Part shown: positions 22,002-33,789 of the stretch, in pieces
How positions within the stretch are numbered: position 1 is the stretch's first letter
How the letters are laid out: each line of letters begins with the position of its first letter
Assembly (NCBI GenBank): GCA_008360955.1
Contig: LUCM01007362.1
Coordinates: 196,786-260,785 of the forward strand
Origin: Fasciolopsis buskii
Taxonomy: Eukaryota > Platyhelminthes > Trematoda > Plagiorchiida > Fasciolidae
Direction: 5' to 3'
DNA: 64,000 nucleotides
Translations under genes and position numbers: made by a program
The notes under the pieces: model-generated
Database searches by the model: none
What the model was told of the DNA's origin: nothing
The model's input: the letters and a program-made list of their open reading frames with translations, nothing else

Positions 22002-22584
22002 GTTAGTTTCGACTTAATGGGATGTATTTTATGTATTTCTGACAAAAATAAAATTCGTAATTCCCCTTTCCTGGAAAGGTTGTTGTGTTATATTGTCAGT
22101 GGCACTTTCGATCCTGCATTCTTTAATTGTCACAGTCAGCCTCGTTTTGTCATTCCCTGCGACATTGTCTGAAAGGCATGTGCCTTTCCATCTGCTCTTC
22201 GATTAAGGGCTTTGACTGAATATGTAGCATTTGCCCATTTTATTCTGGTTTGCCCGGCCGGCTTGTACGTTATTTTGCCAGACTGGTGTTTTGCTGTTTT
22301 TGCTGCATTGAATGTTATCAACAAATTAGTGGTTTTCGAAATGGATTTTCTAAGGGAGATTTCGGTGGTGGTTTTAGCAGTAACTGAGGCTTTGGGCACG
22401 ATCTAAGTTTCCTTTTTGATCTTTTATGTAGCATCCGCCATTTCCGGGTCCATTACCTCACGGAAAACGCGTCCTCACTGGATAGACCCGATACCCCTCC
22501 GAAGGCCTTATAAACAGCGCGGGTAATGGGATCTGTTTTTTTCCAGGTCGTGCATTTCGGTGGTCTTAAAGGGGCATCATTCGA

Positions 22585-23036
22585 GCTAGTCTTGTGGCCT
22601 TATTTTGTGTTCCTCCTAAGGAATGGAAAAAGCCATGTGGAGGCCAACAGATGACGTGGCAACGTGGGATGAGAAAATGTACAGCGAAGTTAGGGAAAGT
22701 AGGTGTCTCACACCTTCGTGGTTGGGGTCCGAAAGACTCATCGACTTGCTGGCTGGAGACACTGAAGGATATGGCAGTGAACCGTGAACAGTGGCGATCG
22801 TGCTGTCATTTTCTATCGAATCAGAATGATTAAAAACACGTGTGTTTGTACAGTTAGACTGTGTCCCGTGTGTTGGCTGCAGCAGTATCTTACCTTCTCC
22901 CGCCCGTGTGGGTCCACTCCCTGTTCCCGTTGGATATTCACTCTTTTTATAGAAACGTGTAACTCTGGGGAACGGCATCGGTCAGTGAGGCTTGCCTTGC
23001 TGTTTAACGCTGAACGCTGATGATAATGATGTCTTG
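22585..23036 (+). mobile_element. Non-LTR pol 3' end fragment in RAB2 intron 1
   Basis: The frame reads 'ALFCVPPKEWKKP', 'GKVGVSHLRGWGPKDSS' and 'WLETLKDMAVNREQW', then the 3' tail ending in 'gctgatgataatgatg'. It is the best-kept tail copy, is oriented opposite to the copy at 17585-18890, and lies on the other side of RAB2 exon 1. Confidence 0.85.
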
Positions 23037-23365
23037 TGGCATTTATACGGTAGTGTGGTCAGTTACATCTCGTGCACGACTGGTGGTGGATGCCTGCGGA
23101 GCCTCAGCATAAGAATAAAGCGGAGGAAAGACCCCTGTATATCCTATCACGAATGCAATTCTTCCAAGCCTCATATCCCTAGTAATCCGTGGTTCCTTCG
23201 GTTGAAATTGACGTGTGAATCAGAACTAAAGCAAATCAATGAAGGCTATTGTTTGTACAAACTTAACTAAACTGGGGACTAAGAGTGGTTTTATTTACGC
23301 TTGTTTAGGAGTGATGCAAACGCGGAGCACCATGCTCCATCGTGGATAAGCACCGCTATTTCAAT

Positions 23366-23409
23366 GCATATATATATATATATACGTATATATATATATA
23401 TATATATAT
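23366..23409. repeat. (TA)n microsatellite
   Basis: About 44 bp of TA with one CG interruption, directly before the dispersed repeat at 23410. Confidence 0.95.
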
Positions 23410-23960
23410 TGCACAGATTAAAATGCAGATCGTGCCATCGGAATCACGACTAAGGAAGAAAACAGTAAGCGAGAAGGAGGCAAGGAGAAGAAACTGCAGA
23501 GTTTACCACAGCGACTTTTCCATTCCCCATCTCCACGTCGTCGCTTATAAATTTGAGTCCATGATTTCCCTGTAGGCATGGTCCTACCCGGTTTCCCAAA
23601 CCGAATTAGAGGGTTTACTTAGGGGCCTGACCCCGAGCCCCTAATCAAATGATGTAACCCACAAGTCACCGGGGCGATCTCACGGTTAGTAACCCACTGG
23701 GGACCAATGAGTGATTTCTTATTTCATACGCCGCGCCTCAGCTGGGGCTAGACATCGTGGGTGCCCAGTACACCTACTAATGACCGGTCAACGCGGTGGA
23801 GCGCGCCGAATATTCCTCCTCTGACTTTGGCGGGGACACCGCACCGAGAGGCACTGCGTAGGACTTCCTCAACAGAGACTGAGACATCCGTCACTTGGGA
23901 TCACTTTGAGAGATATTTCGAGCGAATGGTCACTGTTAATTGATGTGAGATTCATTTAAA
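23410..23960 (+). repeat. Dispersed repeat, partner of 11795-12060
   Basis: Bases 23410-23640 match the reverse complement of 11795-12060. Bases 23640-23960 continue with GC-richer sequence without a partner in the window. There is no convincing open frame. Confidence 0.65.
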
Positions 23961-24870
23961 GCAGCCGGATGCTGACAATTAGCGTCAGTTTCTGGGACGA
24001 GGTGTTTTCGCTTGGCATGCTCTCTGCACATAAAATGGTGTGTTTGGTGACTTTGATCTCAAGCTATACTGCGGCTAGCTCTTCTGAGAGCAAACTAGTC
24101 CCTATCTAATATTCAAGCCCGTTACGAGACTGGAGTCTTTTTCGAGACGTGATTAATAATTGAAATTAACGGCTGAGACAATGAGGTATTTAGTACACCG
24201 AAGTTTGTTTGTGACTGGGGTTATTATAAGGATAGTTGCGAAATTCCCATATTTATGCATTTACCTAAATTTCTTTCTGTTTCTCCCAGACGAGAACTTA
24301 AGAAAGACGAGAATAGAAAAACGCCACTGGGTCTACATGGCGGACAATATGCAACTTGGGTCTTTGAGGACGATAAGCCAGCTTCGTGGAAGTCTAGTAG
24401 CGTTTCTCTATCTTCGAACTGCCCATTAGTGTCTATTTCACTTTCCATTACTCGGCGCAATGCGCCACACAAAGAACAGCTTCGTTCATATTTTCGAAAA
24501 TGTTATTCATTCTGGTTTCTCATTATCCTGCTCATCGGCGATACTAGCCTGTGATGTAGCTGGCGCTAGAATAATGTTGGTTGGAACGTGGTCGGGTTTA
24601 AGGTCGACGCCCGGCAGCTCCGGTGTTGCTGGACTCACTATCGCATCCACTCTACTGAGGATTTATGTAATTCTCTGGGTCTTCAGGTTGGGTTGCCAGC
24701 ACGGTTCTTATAAAACAAGTTTCGCAACTCAAATGTATGGTCGTCTTCATTCGCCTTTACGCACTCAGTCGCAGAACTCGCACCAAGCTCTCACTGTCCT
24801 TACCAACATTCTTGGATTGTCTAGATGTTGGCTCCACACTACGTTGTCCAGTTCTCTCTGCCAGCCGTTG
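23961..24870. other. Intronic sequence, nothing recognised
   Basis: Frames of up to 139 residues occur here, but they show no known motif and overlap one another in several frames. I treat them as chance. Confidence 0.35.
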
Positions 24871-24874
24871 CCAA

Positions 24875-25010
24875 GCTGATAAGGTCGCGGGTTCGAATCC
24901 TCCCACCACCGGTCAACTTCCCCACTTGGCAGCCCTCTGTTGTCTGAGGCCCCCTTCCTAAAAAATGATATGCATTGTTATTTCACCAATAAAGGAAATG
25001 AAAAGATAAG
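24875..25010 (+). repeat. tRNA-derived SINE copy with internal deletion
   Basis: The B box 'gcgggttcgaatcctccc' and the body ('gcagccctctgttg', 'taaaaaatgatatgca') match the copy at 20130. About 20 bp of the anticodon region are missing between 'aagctgataaggtc' and the B box. Confidence 0.85.
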
Positions 25011-25269
25011 ATGACTGAGATGCACACTTCTTCGTCCTCTTCGATTTCCCGACTACTTAATTCATACCGACTTCTCTCCAAAGTAGCTCAGAAGTAATCA
25101 ATAAGCGGCAAAACTCCTTAAGCGCGGGAAAGCGTGGTGGCCTTAACATGAATTCCCTTTGTTCTGTTACACCTCTGTCCCCAGTTGCCTCTTCTTGGTC
25201 TCTCCATGCTGGCTCGATTGGCGACATCACCGGTACTTGGAGCAATTCATTGTTATATAATGGTGTATA

Positions 25270-25930
25270 TGGTTTTCATTATCATGACTCACATTTTATC
25301 AGGTCTTATCAGCCTCTCAATATCACCCCTTTCAGTGTGCATGCTCATGTAGATCAATCAGCATTTGACACTCCCTAGCGGTCGATATCTGCTGCTCAAG
25401 TTAATAGCGAATCCAGGATTCAAGTAGTGTAATCCAATTAACTGCTTAATATCTCGTTAAGGTATTTCCACCGCACCTCAAGGAACGGCACAGCTCATGC
25501 TCCGAGTCAGCATAATGTAAAAATAGTCTAGTTGACAAAACTGAAACTGCTTCTTTAATCGGATTATTAGTCGTTCACGTGCCGTTGGACTCGGCCTTCG
25601 AAAGGATAACTTTATTGAGTGTAGCTTGTTTGTCCCGTCGGCATATGCTCCAGCCGACCGTAACATTGATGAATCAAGAGAAGTTTTATAACACTCGTCA
25701 CTCGTTCGTCAGAGCAAAGGTTCTGCTATTGTAGCGATAGCAGGTGATTTTGATGCACATTTTGGAAAACTTACTGTATCGGAAGCTTGTTTGGGTGTAT
25801 TTTACGCCTTGCCCGTTCAGCGTATACAAAACGAGAGTAGGCTTCTGCGGTTTTGTGAGTACACGTGACTATTCCTTTGCCATGCATTTGGCATCGCACA
25901 GGAATACGGCGCTACAATCCGAGATATTCT
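25270..25930 (+). mobile_element. Non-LTR endonuclease fragment
   Basis: Bases 25270-25400 parallel 12740-12870. Further on, frames read 'VAIAGDFDAHFGK' near 25733-25770 (the 'AGDFNA' metal-site motif) and 'FYALPVQRIQNESRLLRFCE', matching the 'NGDRLLQ' stretch of the endonuclease. Several stops and frameshifts. Confidence 0.75.
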
Positions 25931-26862
25931 GAGTTATCACCATCGTCGTTTAGCGTTAAAAACCAGAGTGAATCTCACTGACCGCTGCCACTTCCCCGAA
26001 GTTACATGATCCCATAAATAGAGTAAATATCAAAGGGGAACAGGGAGTGGACCTACATGGACGGAAACAGATAAGATTCCTCTGCAGCCAACTCAGGGAA
26101 CACAGTCTAACTCGACAAACGCACTCTTTCAATCATTCTGATTCGATAGAAAATGGCAACACGATCGCCTTTGTTCGTGACTCGCTGTCATATAGTTCAG
26201 GGCCTTTTCGGTCCCCAACCATGAAGATGTGAGACACTAATTTTACCTAGATTCGCTGTACGTTTTCTCATTCCACCTTGCCACGTCATCTGCTGATCCT
26301 CACATGGCTTTTTCCACTCCTTAGGAGGAACACAAAATAGGGCACGTGGAGTATGTGTGTGGGCGATGTTCGTCGGTTGGAGGTTTTCGACAACCGATGT
26401 TTACGTAGTATGGCTAGGATTGGGTGGAGTGACGGGGTGAGTGATATTGAGGTTAGGGATCTGGTATTGGGTGACACCTCTGAGAATACCTTGTTCATCG
26501 TATGAAACTTGGTAGACTACGCTGGTTGGAGTTGGGTCACGTGTTGTGTATGGCGAACACTCGTCTACCATATCGTGCCCTGTTTTGCGTTCATCCCAAA
26601 GAATGGGAGAAGCCATATGAAGATCAGCAGATGACGTGACAACTAGGAATGAGAAAACATCTAGCGAACTTAAGTAAAGTCACTGTCTCACGTTTTCGCG
26701 ATTGGGGACCGAAAGACTCATCAAAAAGCCTGCTGGAGACACTGAAGGATATGACAGTGAACCATGAACAGTGGCGATCATGTTGTCATTTTCAATCGAG
26801 TCAGAATGATTGAAAATGTGCGTTTGTCGAGTGCTATCACAACGAGACTGCACCTTGACGTG
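25931..26862. mobile_element. Foldback pair of non-LTR pol tails
   Basis: Bases 25931-26340 are a minus-strand 3' end starting at the complement of the GAT tail. Bases 26345-26862 are a plus-strand pol tail ('LRSMARIGWSDGVSDIEV', 'LETLKDMTVNHEQW'). They share about 270 bp of the same element part in opposite orientation, so this is an inverted duplication rather than a simple 5' inversion. Confidence 0.8.
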
Positions 26863-27360
26863 GTGTGACGGCTTGCGTGCCTCCATGATCCAACGAGCTA
26901 TACAGGATTGCTTGTCTCAAGCCGAAGATCCAGCCATGCCTGAAACGTCAATGGGTAGAGGCCTGACGAAGTAGTCTCCTGGTCCTCCAAGTTGGGGGTT
27001 GATCTGAGTTAGCAGCTCAGTCGGGAAAATGAGTGGAAGACTAATTGATCCAAGTAGATGGGCGCCCACTCAGCTATTCCCCGCTGCCTTGCGGTCAGGT
27101 TCTTGTCAGAACCAAAGGCTTTGGTTGAGAACCCTAATCGTTCTTCCGCTTAGCAATGGAGATACTATGGGTAGGTAGAAGTGGCAAACAGATTGGGTTG
27201 GATACAGAAAAGATAGGTTGAGTAGAAGAGAGGAAACTGTGAGCAGTAGCATACTTATCACTACCCACCCCACTTGTGCTCGATGCAATGGGCAGCGCGG
27301 TCCTGATTATCCTGCGCGACGACCGATGCAGTATGGAATTATTTGTAGGCGTTTAACTCA
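26835..27360. mobile_element. Non-LTR leader with an internal inversion
   Basis: Bases 26835-27154 are the element's 5' leader on the plus strand. At 27154/27155 the orientation flips and 27155-27360 follow the minus-strand arrangement of the same leader (compare 3580-3785). The stretch of leader between these two parts is missing. Confidence 0.8.
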
Positions 27361-27529
27361 AAATATTCATGAACACTGATCGCTTTTCATGAATGCCTTG
27401 AATTCTGCTGGCGCGATCGTTGTTGCTTGACGCATCGCGTTTTGTCACCCTGGATTTCCGGTGAGTTTCTGCGACTTCTTGACGCACGCCAGTCCATCCC
27501 GGCCGGTAGCGAGTATAATGAACGTATAA

Positions 27530-27602
27530 CTCTGGGGAAACGGCGGCGGTTAGCGAGGCTTGCCTTGCTGTTTACCGCTGAACGACGATGATGATGGTGA
27601 TA
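27530..27602 (+). mobile_element. Isolated non-LTR 3' tail
   Basis: The sequence from 'cgtataactctggggaaac' to the GAT-repeat tail at 27580-27600 matches the last 70 bp of the tails at 1650-1718 and 22955-23036, with the rest of the element absent. Confidence 0.75.
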
Positions 27603-27819
27603 AGGAAGCATAGCTTGTAGCAAGACGTGAACTCCACCCAAGCTTAACTAAGGATCGCGCGATCCGGTGATTTGAATGAGCTTTAGGGTTGGAACATGGT
27701 GCCCCGATGGCTAATTCCTGCAAGCTGCTTCACCTCATCCGGGCTACCAGTAGGAAAGCATTGAGTGAGAGCGAGACCAACTGGGAAGCTGACATTTCTC
27801 TTGTCGGCAGCCAGCAGCG

Positions 27820-29400
27820 ACATTCTGTATTCTGAGCGGCCTGCATCCGGTGGCCTGTTGCAACAGATCCTCCAACTAAGGCAGAGGTCCTCAGGGAAGT
27901 CCGAGCTTTAGGACGTCATAAAGCACCGGACTCCGATGACCTTTCCGTAACTCTGTTTACAGAATTTTTATTTTTATCTTTTATTTCCTCTAATGATGAA
28001 ATAACTTCATTTTTCAAGAATGGGGCCACGGCCAACAGAGGGCTGCCAGTTGGGGAAGTTGACCGGCGGTGGGAGGATTCGAACCGGCGACCTTCACGTC
28101 TGAACGCCACGACCATATTCGCTTGGATAAATGGAACTGGTGACAGAACTTCATGCTTTATTCCCGAATGTTTGGTACCTCAGGAAAGTCCCTTTCTTGT
28201 TGGGAGAATCGGTCGTTATCCTCATCTTTAAAAATGTCTCATGCAGTGACTGCACTAATCGTGGAGTTATTGGCCTGATCCCAATAAGTCAAAGGTGCTT
28301 TCATCCATCATTCTTCGCAGGCTGTACAACACGCGTAATGGGCAAACTAATGTGGAACTGACTGGGTTTCGCGCTAGTCATGGACACATGGATCAGGTCT
28401 CCATCCTTCGCCAGCTGTTAGAGCACCGTTTTACTTCCCGAAGGCCAACAATCATCGCGATTTTAGACATTCGCCGAGCCTTCTACTTTGTGCGTAGTTC
28501 TGCACTATGGCACGTTTTGTTGAGGAATAGAGTACCTGAAAAATACGTGTCGGCCCTCAAATGGTTCTCCGTCACGGTTGGACCTTGTGGCCTGCTTTCG
28601 CCACTATCCGTCATCTCCAGTGGGATATGGCAAGGCAGTCCTATATCCCCATTTTGTTATATAGGATGTTCCACAGAACGCCTTTTCTGATCTTTTGGGC
28701 GGTGATGTTGAATTCCTCCCAGAGAACAGTTTTTTGATTTAGACAATGCCGATGATATTGTCTTGTTGAATGATGATGCACAGGCAACCCAACGCGCGTT
28801 TGATCGCTTGGCGATTGAGGCATCCACATGGGCTATTTGGTTTGCACCTTAAAAATGCAAGTTACTTCTTCAAGGCTGACAGGAACCTGTCTCCACTCAC
28901 CCTTTGTGGCGATCGGTTACATGTAGTCAGTAGTTCCGAGTACCTGGGAAGTCCAATCACACCTGACTGAAGTGTTGGAGAGGAGGTCACGTCACGAATT
29001 GCGAAAGCCAGAGCAGCTTTCGCGAACCTGTGACACTTGTGGCGCCACCATGACATCCGGTTTTCCCTTAAGGGGAGGGTGTACAGTGCCACAGTTCGTA
29101 GTATCCTTCTTCACGATTGCGAGGTTTGGCCTATCCACATTGAGGATGCCCGGCGACCTTCTGTTTTTGACCACCGATATCTCCGAAGCATTGCTGGTGT
29201 CTGGTGGGAACATCGGATGAGCAGTGACGAGTTGCGTCGTCGTTCGTTTGGTGTAAACAGTTGTCCTCTGACTGAGATGATCACTGCGTCGCCTTCGTTG
29301 ACTTGGACGCGTACTGCATATGCCTGCCCATCATTTACGTTCTCGTGCTCGTTTTGCACGTGCTGGACAAGGTTGGGAAGACGCCGCGAAGGTTAGGCTA
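27820..29400 (+). mobile_element. Second non-LTR subfamily: linker, RT and pol tail, split by a SINE
   Basis: The plus-strand linker reads 'DPPTKAEVLREVRAL' and 'RHKAPDSDDLSVTLF' at 27868-27960. After a minus-strand SINE the same protein resumes with 'ELHALFPNVWYLRKVP', 'LGESVVILIFK', 'RRLYNTRNGQ', 'GFRASHGHMDQVSILRQLLE', 'PTIIAILDIRRAF' and, after frameshifts, 'LKGRVYSATVRSILLHDCE' and 'FDHRYLRSIAGVWWEHRMS'. The active-site box is degraded ('LDNADDIV', about 28740-28760). It differs from the 18 kb family in the WWEHR block. Confidence 0.85.
27965..28135 (-). repeat. tRNA-derived SINE inserted in a retrotransposon
   Basis: On the minus strand the A-box region, 'gtcgtggcgttcagacgtga' and the B box 'gccggttcgaatcctccc' match the SINE at 20130; the 3' part reads 'ttgaaaaatgaagttatttc' followed by an A/T-rich tail. 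It splits the linker from the RT of the element at 27820-29400. Exact target duplications could not be fixed by eye. Confidence 0.88.
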
Positions 29401-29920
29401 TGACTCGCCATCAAGTACGAAAGAATTACCTTCGGCTTTGGCCTCAGTTGGATTGTTGCGGGTTGGAAACGGTGAGAAAATTTGCTCTGTTCGAAACTCG
29501 GGCCCTATATGCTGTGCATCCTCTACAATTCTCGGCCATAAGTGTATCGAAAACCCGATTTGATTCGCAGGGACTTATCGTCCCCTTCTTGCATGCACAT
29601 CTAACTGATTCAGATGTCCCTTATGGATCACGCTTGCTGTCATGTCGTTGAAACTTATTGCTGACCTGGTGAAATTTCTCGATCGCTTCTACTCAAAGGT
29701 TGCTGCGGAAAATTAAATGTTTGTTTGGTAGTAATAATAGCAGATTGTATGTTTTCGCGAATTACTTTACCATGTGACATAAACGTTCAACTCGCCATTA
29801 AGAAGCCATAGAATCACTGTATAGCTGTTCCGACCTTGTTGGGTATCAAGCTCTATTGGTTATTCCCAAAGTCTGCGCCGCACTTAGGTTACCTGCACAG
29901 ATGTCATGTCGATTGCTGCT
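29401..29920. other. Intronic sequence, nothing recognised
   Basis: No exon, motif or repeat copy that I can support. Confidence 0.3.
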
Positions 29921-29992
29921 CGCGCCCCAGTTCGGGCACGATCGATATGCACTGCTGATGATTCCTAACGAGGATAAAACAGCTGTACGATG
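29921..29992 (+). repeat. Hammerhead-like repeat copy A
   Basis: After 'gccccagttcgggcacgatc' the core CTGATGA lies at 29955-29961, followed by 'ttcctaacgaggataaaac' and the self-complementary 'agctgt'. This has the order of a hammerhead core (CUGAUGA, short stem II, GAAA) with a mismatch at the base of stem II and TAAA in place of GAAA. Confidence 0.55.
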
Positions 29993-30870
29993 ATTCCATT
30001 ATTTCTTGAGTTGAACGTTGATATCATACGGTAAATTATTTGACAAAAATTAAATATTTGTGAATATGATAACCCGTCCTACACGAAATGCGTTAGCTTT
30101 TGACTCAAAGGAAAACCATTACTTATTCGTCCAATGATCTCTAAAACCATTAAGAATTTATGCACTTGTCCATTCTATTTAAAATTTATCCGCGGTGTTC
30201 AAAACCTAAGTAAGTTCTAAATGTCTGAGGTAAATGACTAGTAAAAACCTGAATAAGCAAAGATTATATTATAAAGTTAGCTAATTCCTTATAGGCAGTC
30301 ATCATAAAATAATGAAGCAACTGAAATTGTTAATTCACATGTAACGTTCTTTTTTTGTGGTACTCCGCCTATGTGGCATTAGCGAATTCCACTTACACTT
30401 AGCTTTCGGGACTTCATTTTGTTATCTCATGGCGGATCTAAGTGGATCGAACTATTTTGCCTTTGATTTAAATGTTCGCGACGAAAGCCCCAACTGTCTA
30501 TCTATGGCGAACTGCGCAGGCCTAATCCTAACATCCATCACGAGTCCCCGGCGTCTTGCATACTAATTTTTTGAGGATAAAGTCATGAAGTCAGCTTTGC
30601 ATCTAAGCACTCTTATGTTGGTTGGCACCGCACAACACCATTTGACTCAACGGAAAAAGAGATCGAGAATTAGTGGATCGACTGTATAATAAATCAGTAT
30701 ATGGAACAACGAAGATTTCAAATGCAAGGTGGCCACTGACTACAACGTTGAAGTGATATCATCTGTTGTCTCCGACTGGCTTTTGGGGATCCCACAAGCC
30801 CTAACTCTATAGTCTAACCGGACCTACACAGACCGGCCACCTCGTCTCATCCTTAACCATTACTTTTATC
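29993..30870. other. AT-rich intronic sequence
   Basis: No gene was seen. The part at 30350-30570 holds a 69-residue frame without motifs. Confidence 0.35.
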
Positions 30871-30879
30871 GGACAACAA

Positions 30880-31430
30880 TGTACAACAAGGTAATCGTTA
30901 TGCCGGCTTGCGCAAAACACATTTTAATCACTTCAGTCCACTCACATTCAGTGCCTTTTCTGGTGAATGAATTTGCTGACCCCAGTGCTTTACGCACAAC
31001 CTCTGAGTTACTCACAAAATTTTCTCACCATGTTCTACCGGTATTACGAAGACAACGATATTCAAACACCGACAGTCTTCGCACATCTTATATCCTCAAC
31101 GGTCATGTTCTTCAGTCGTATAGCAGAACTGATCTCACTGCGGCTGAGTAAACTAGACCTTTAATTGGTAATCTAAAGCCATGCAGACGCCACAAATGCT
31201 TCATATTGGTGACAACCGAGCCTTTTGAGTACGTGAAGACAATTCATCCAATATATGAGCACCTGTTTACATACAGCTGCCTGGGTAACCAAACTTATCT
31301 TCCTCACCTAGCCTCTCCCTCGCGAAAACAGTTTTCGGCTTATGGGAAATCCAGTCCTGCAACGAAATCTTGCACTTCGAAAGTCCATAACCCATCTCAA
31401 ACATTCTGATGTTGTCCCTCTGTTACGTTA
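30880..31430 (-). mobile_element. Non-LTR RT/pol fragment in RAB2 intron
   Basis: On the minus strand: 'MGYGLSKCKISLQDW' at about 31400-31355 (family 'GMCFAPSKCKVLLQDW'), then 'LKHLWRLHGFRLPIKGLVYSAAV' in part, 'VRSVLLYD' and 'DVRRLSVFEYRCLRN'. In-frame stops occur. Orientation is antisense to RAB2. Confidence 0.8.
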
Positions 31431-31629
31431 AGAGGTCATTACATGAAGTGTTTCCCTTGGAGAAGTTCAACGTTAGATTAAAATTTTCGGTACTATTCGA
31501 TAGCTTTTTGCGTTCCTTAAATTTGCAGAATCGTATTTCATTCACTTACGTAGCTAAAAGATTCCTTTGGGTTACCTTGCCTAGTTAGCTCCACGTCTAT
31601 TCAGTCGTCTTGCATCGTTTGTTTTCTTT

Positions 31630-31760
31630 TAAGCTTGTTGCATGAGTGTATTCGAGGGGAATGCCCCATAGCCACTAGTACCCATGCCACAGGGATTGGG
31701 GCAACCGGTAACTACAACTCAACCTTGGAGTGGCATAGGACCACGTAAGGTACTAATGAT
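31630..31760 (+). repeat. Dispersed repeat, partner near 37910-38060
   Basis: Shared blocks include 'aatgccccatagc' (38 kb copy 'catgccccatagc'), followed by parallel GA-rich sequence and 'tggcatagg' versus 'tagtatagtg'. Its nature is unknown. Confidence 0.5.
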
Positions 31761-32399
31761 CAACTATAGTAAAAAGCGAAGTGACACCGAATTGTCGCTT
31801 GTCATCAAATCTGTTTTTCCATCTATCATCGGTCTATGTGACGTAGTCATTGCGCGTATGATGTCGCCTTGACTGCCGGTGGAACGTCTACGACATAAAC
31901 CCGGAGCGATCAGAATCTCGCGGAATATGATGACTTGCACTACCACCAATGCAAATTGTCACAACCACGGCGAATGCGATTTGGCGTGCGCTCTGTGGAC
32001 AACGAAATCATTTAGACCCTTATGGAATAATCAATACTGGAACGGGCTTGCCCTTTGTTATCATTGTTTACCGCTTGTTTCGGTCTCGTGGAATCAAACG
32101 GCCAGTGCCCACAGTGGATTTTCCGTTTATTTCCCGAAGCATTTCCGATTACTGGTTTCCGTCTATGTGGATGCTTTGCGGTCGTCACCGTATCACATGA
32201 AGTGAAGTTTGGAAGAACTTTCACATATCGTGACCTCTCCAAGGGTATTTTTAACGACGTTAGAGAAGTCTAATCTGTGGTTATTGAGGCGATAATTCGG
32301 TTAGTTTAAACGTCGGGACCTTATAATCATAATGATGAAATCACGACATTTGTGAGCTTCGTCTGTATTCTCTAACTGTTTTGGGTATTTCTTTTTTAG

Positions 32400-32482
32400 G
32401 CTGGTCAAGAATCTTTCAGATCTATTACTCGTTCCTATTACCGAGGTGCCGCCGGTGCCCTTCTGGTCTATGATATCACACG
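32400..32482 (+). CDS. RAB2: RAB2 exon 3
   Basis: Acceptor 'tttcttttttag' opens phase 0 with 'AGQESFRSITRSYYRGAAGA' and ends in 'LLVYDIT' plus two bases, donor CG|gtaagt. It contains the G3 motif (WDTAGQE, with Gln65 intact) and the switch II helix. The expected partner before it is exon 2, which lies far upstream on the minus strand. Confidence 0.97.
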
Positions 32483-32819
32483 GTAAGTTGTCGTAGTTCG
32501 CTTTGATATGAATACAGTCTCCGGGTGCACTTTTCTTGGGTGGTTTTGACCTCATTTGATTCCCTCCTGAGTAGCTCCAAGTTTGCGGTTACCAAGTATA
32601 ATCCGAGATAAAATAGAATTGGAGGTCTCCCACAGTTTTTACCAAATCCTCTCCTCAACGAGATGATCTGTGCTTATGACTTTTCGCGCTTTAGTTGCCG
32701 ATCTCTTCAACCAAATGTGCGTTTGGTCGTGAAGTTCTCGGTTGCTCAAGTGTGTTTGACTTCTTGAAAGCGGTTTTTGAAGTCTGATGATAGGAATTGT
32801 TCCAGCTTGGTACTTATAA

Positions 32820-32975
32820 CAGTTGGAACACCCAAACAGAAAGTCACCTAGTTAGCTATCCTAGCCAATCAGGATGATCGGTCTGAATTCGCCAACAAAA
32901 TGACATGAACTAAATCAGGTGAAATTTGTCAAACGAGGTGCACCAATCAAGACCTGACCCAGACAACTGATGAAA
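32820..32975 (+). repeat. Dispersed repeat, inverted partner of 49920-50080
   Basis: Shared blocks, comparing this strand with the complement of the 50 kb copy: 'ccaatcaggatga', 'atgaactaaatcaggtg' (there 'atgaattaaatcaggtg') and 'ccaatcaagacctga' (there 'ccaatcaaggtatga'). No coding frame. Confidence 0.7.
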
Positions 32976-33789
32976 TAATGAATATGAACTAAAGAAGCTG
33001 CGGTTGGTCATTTAGTAATAATTGTGGGTAAGTATGCTTTAACGTTTGCTGCCGCTGATGAGACTTGTAGAAGCGACTGGACATCTAGTTGAGATTAGAA
33101 TGTGCGTCTGTGAACCAGAGCGAACGGTCCTGCAGCAGACAATTCCATTGTAATCGGTTTAATGATTGCCGCCGACTGTCGTTTGCGGCTGGCAGGCGTG
33201 CCTATACGGTCGTTGAAGTAGGTGTTATTAACGAACTTAACCATCGAGCCTTATTTGGAATCCAAGGAAGCAGCGCATTCTGGTGCTTAAGATATTACTT
33301 CACTGAAGATAAGAAAGCTTAGGGTGACTGCATTTGTTATCTGTATTCACTGCAGTAGTCGCGTTAAACAATGTCGGGTACCAACACAAATTAGTAACCG
33401 TCCGGTTTGGATTGAAATTTGCATGCCAACTCAGTCTTGGTGCATAGTTTAGTGGGGACCGTTGTCGATTATGTCGAAGTATCGACGAGAGCCGGCTGGT
33501 CTGTGGGTTATCTTTTGACCTTAAAACTGACAGGCCGTAGACTGCGCCAAGAGCGGGAGACTGTGTTCACAAGGCAATATGGAAAAGCGCAATCGTATAT
33601 CAAACATGCTTTTAACGCAATCGAGAAATACCAGCAACTTAACTGTCTTCACTCCACACAACGGCGTCCGCATATCCTAAGTCAAGCAGCTTACTGTTCG
33701 AACAAATATCTATCCTTATCATCACATAAAGATAGAGTTATTTGTATGATCATTTCGACTACAAGATTCAAAGAAAAAAGTAACAAAAG

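Noticed and set aside
24460..24879. A 139-residue frame in RAB2 intron 1 as a candidate for the missing exon 2
   Set aside because: It has no G-protein motif and no similarity to RAB2; exon 2 is at 16568-16707.
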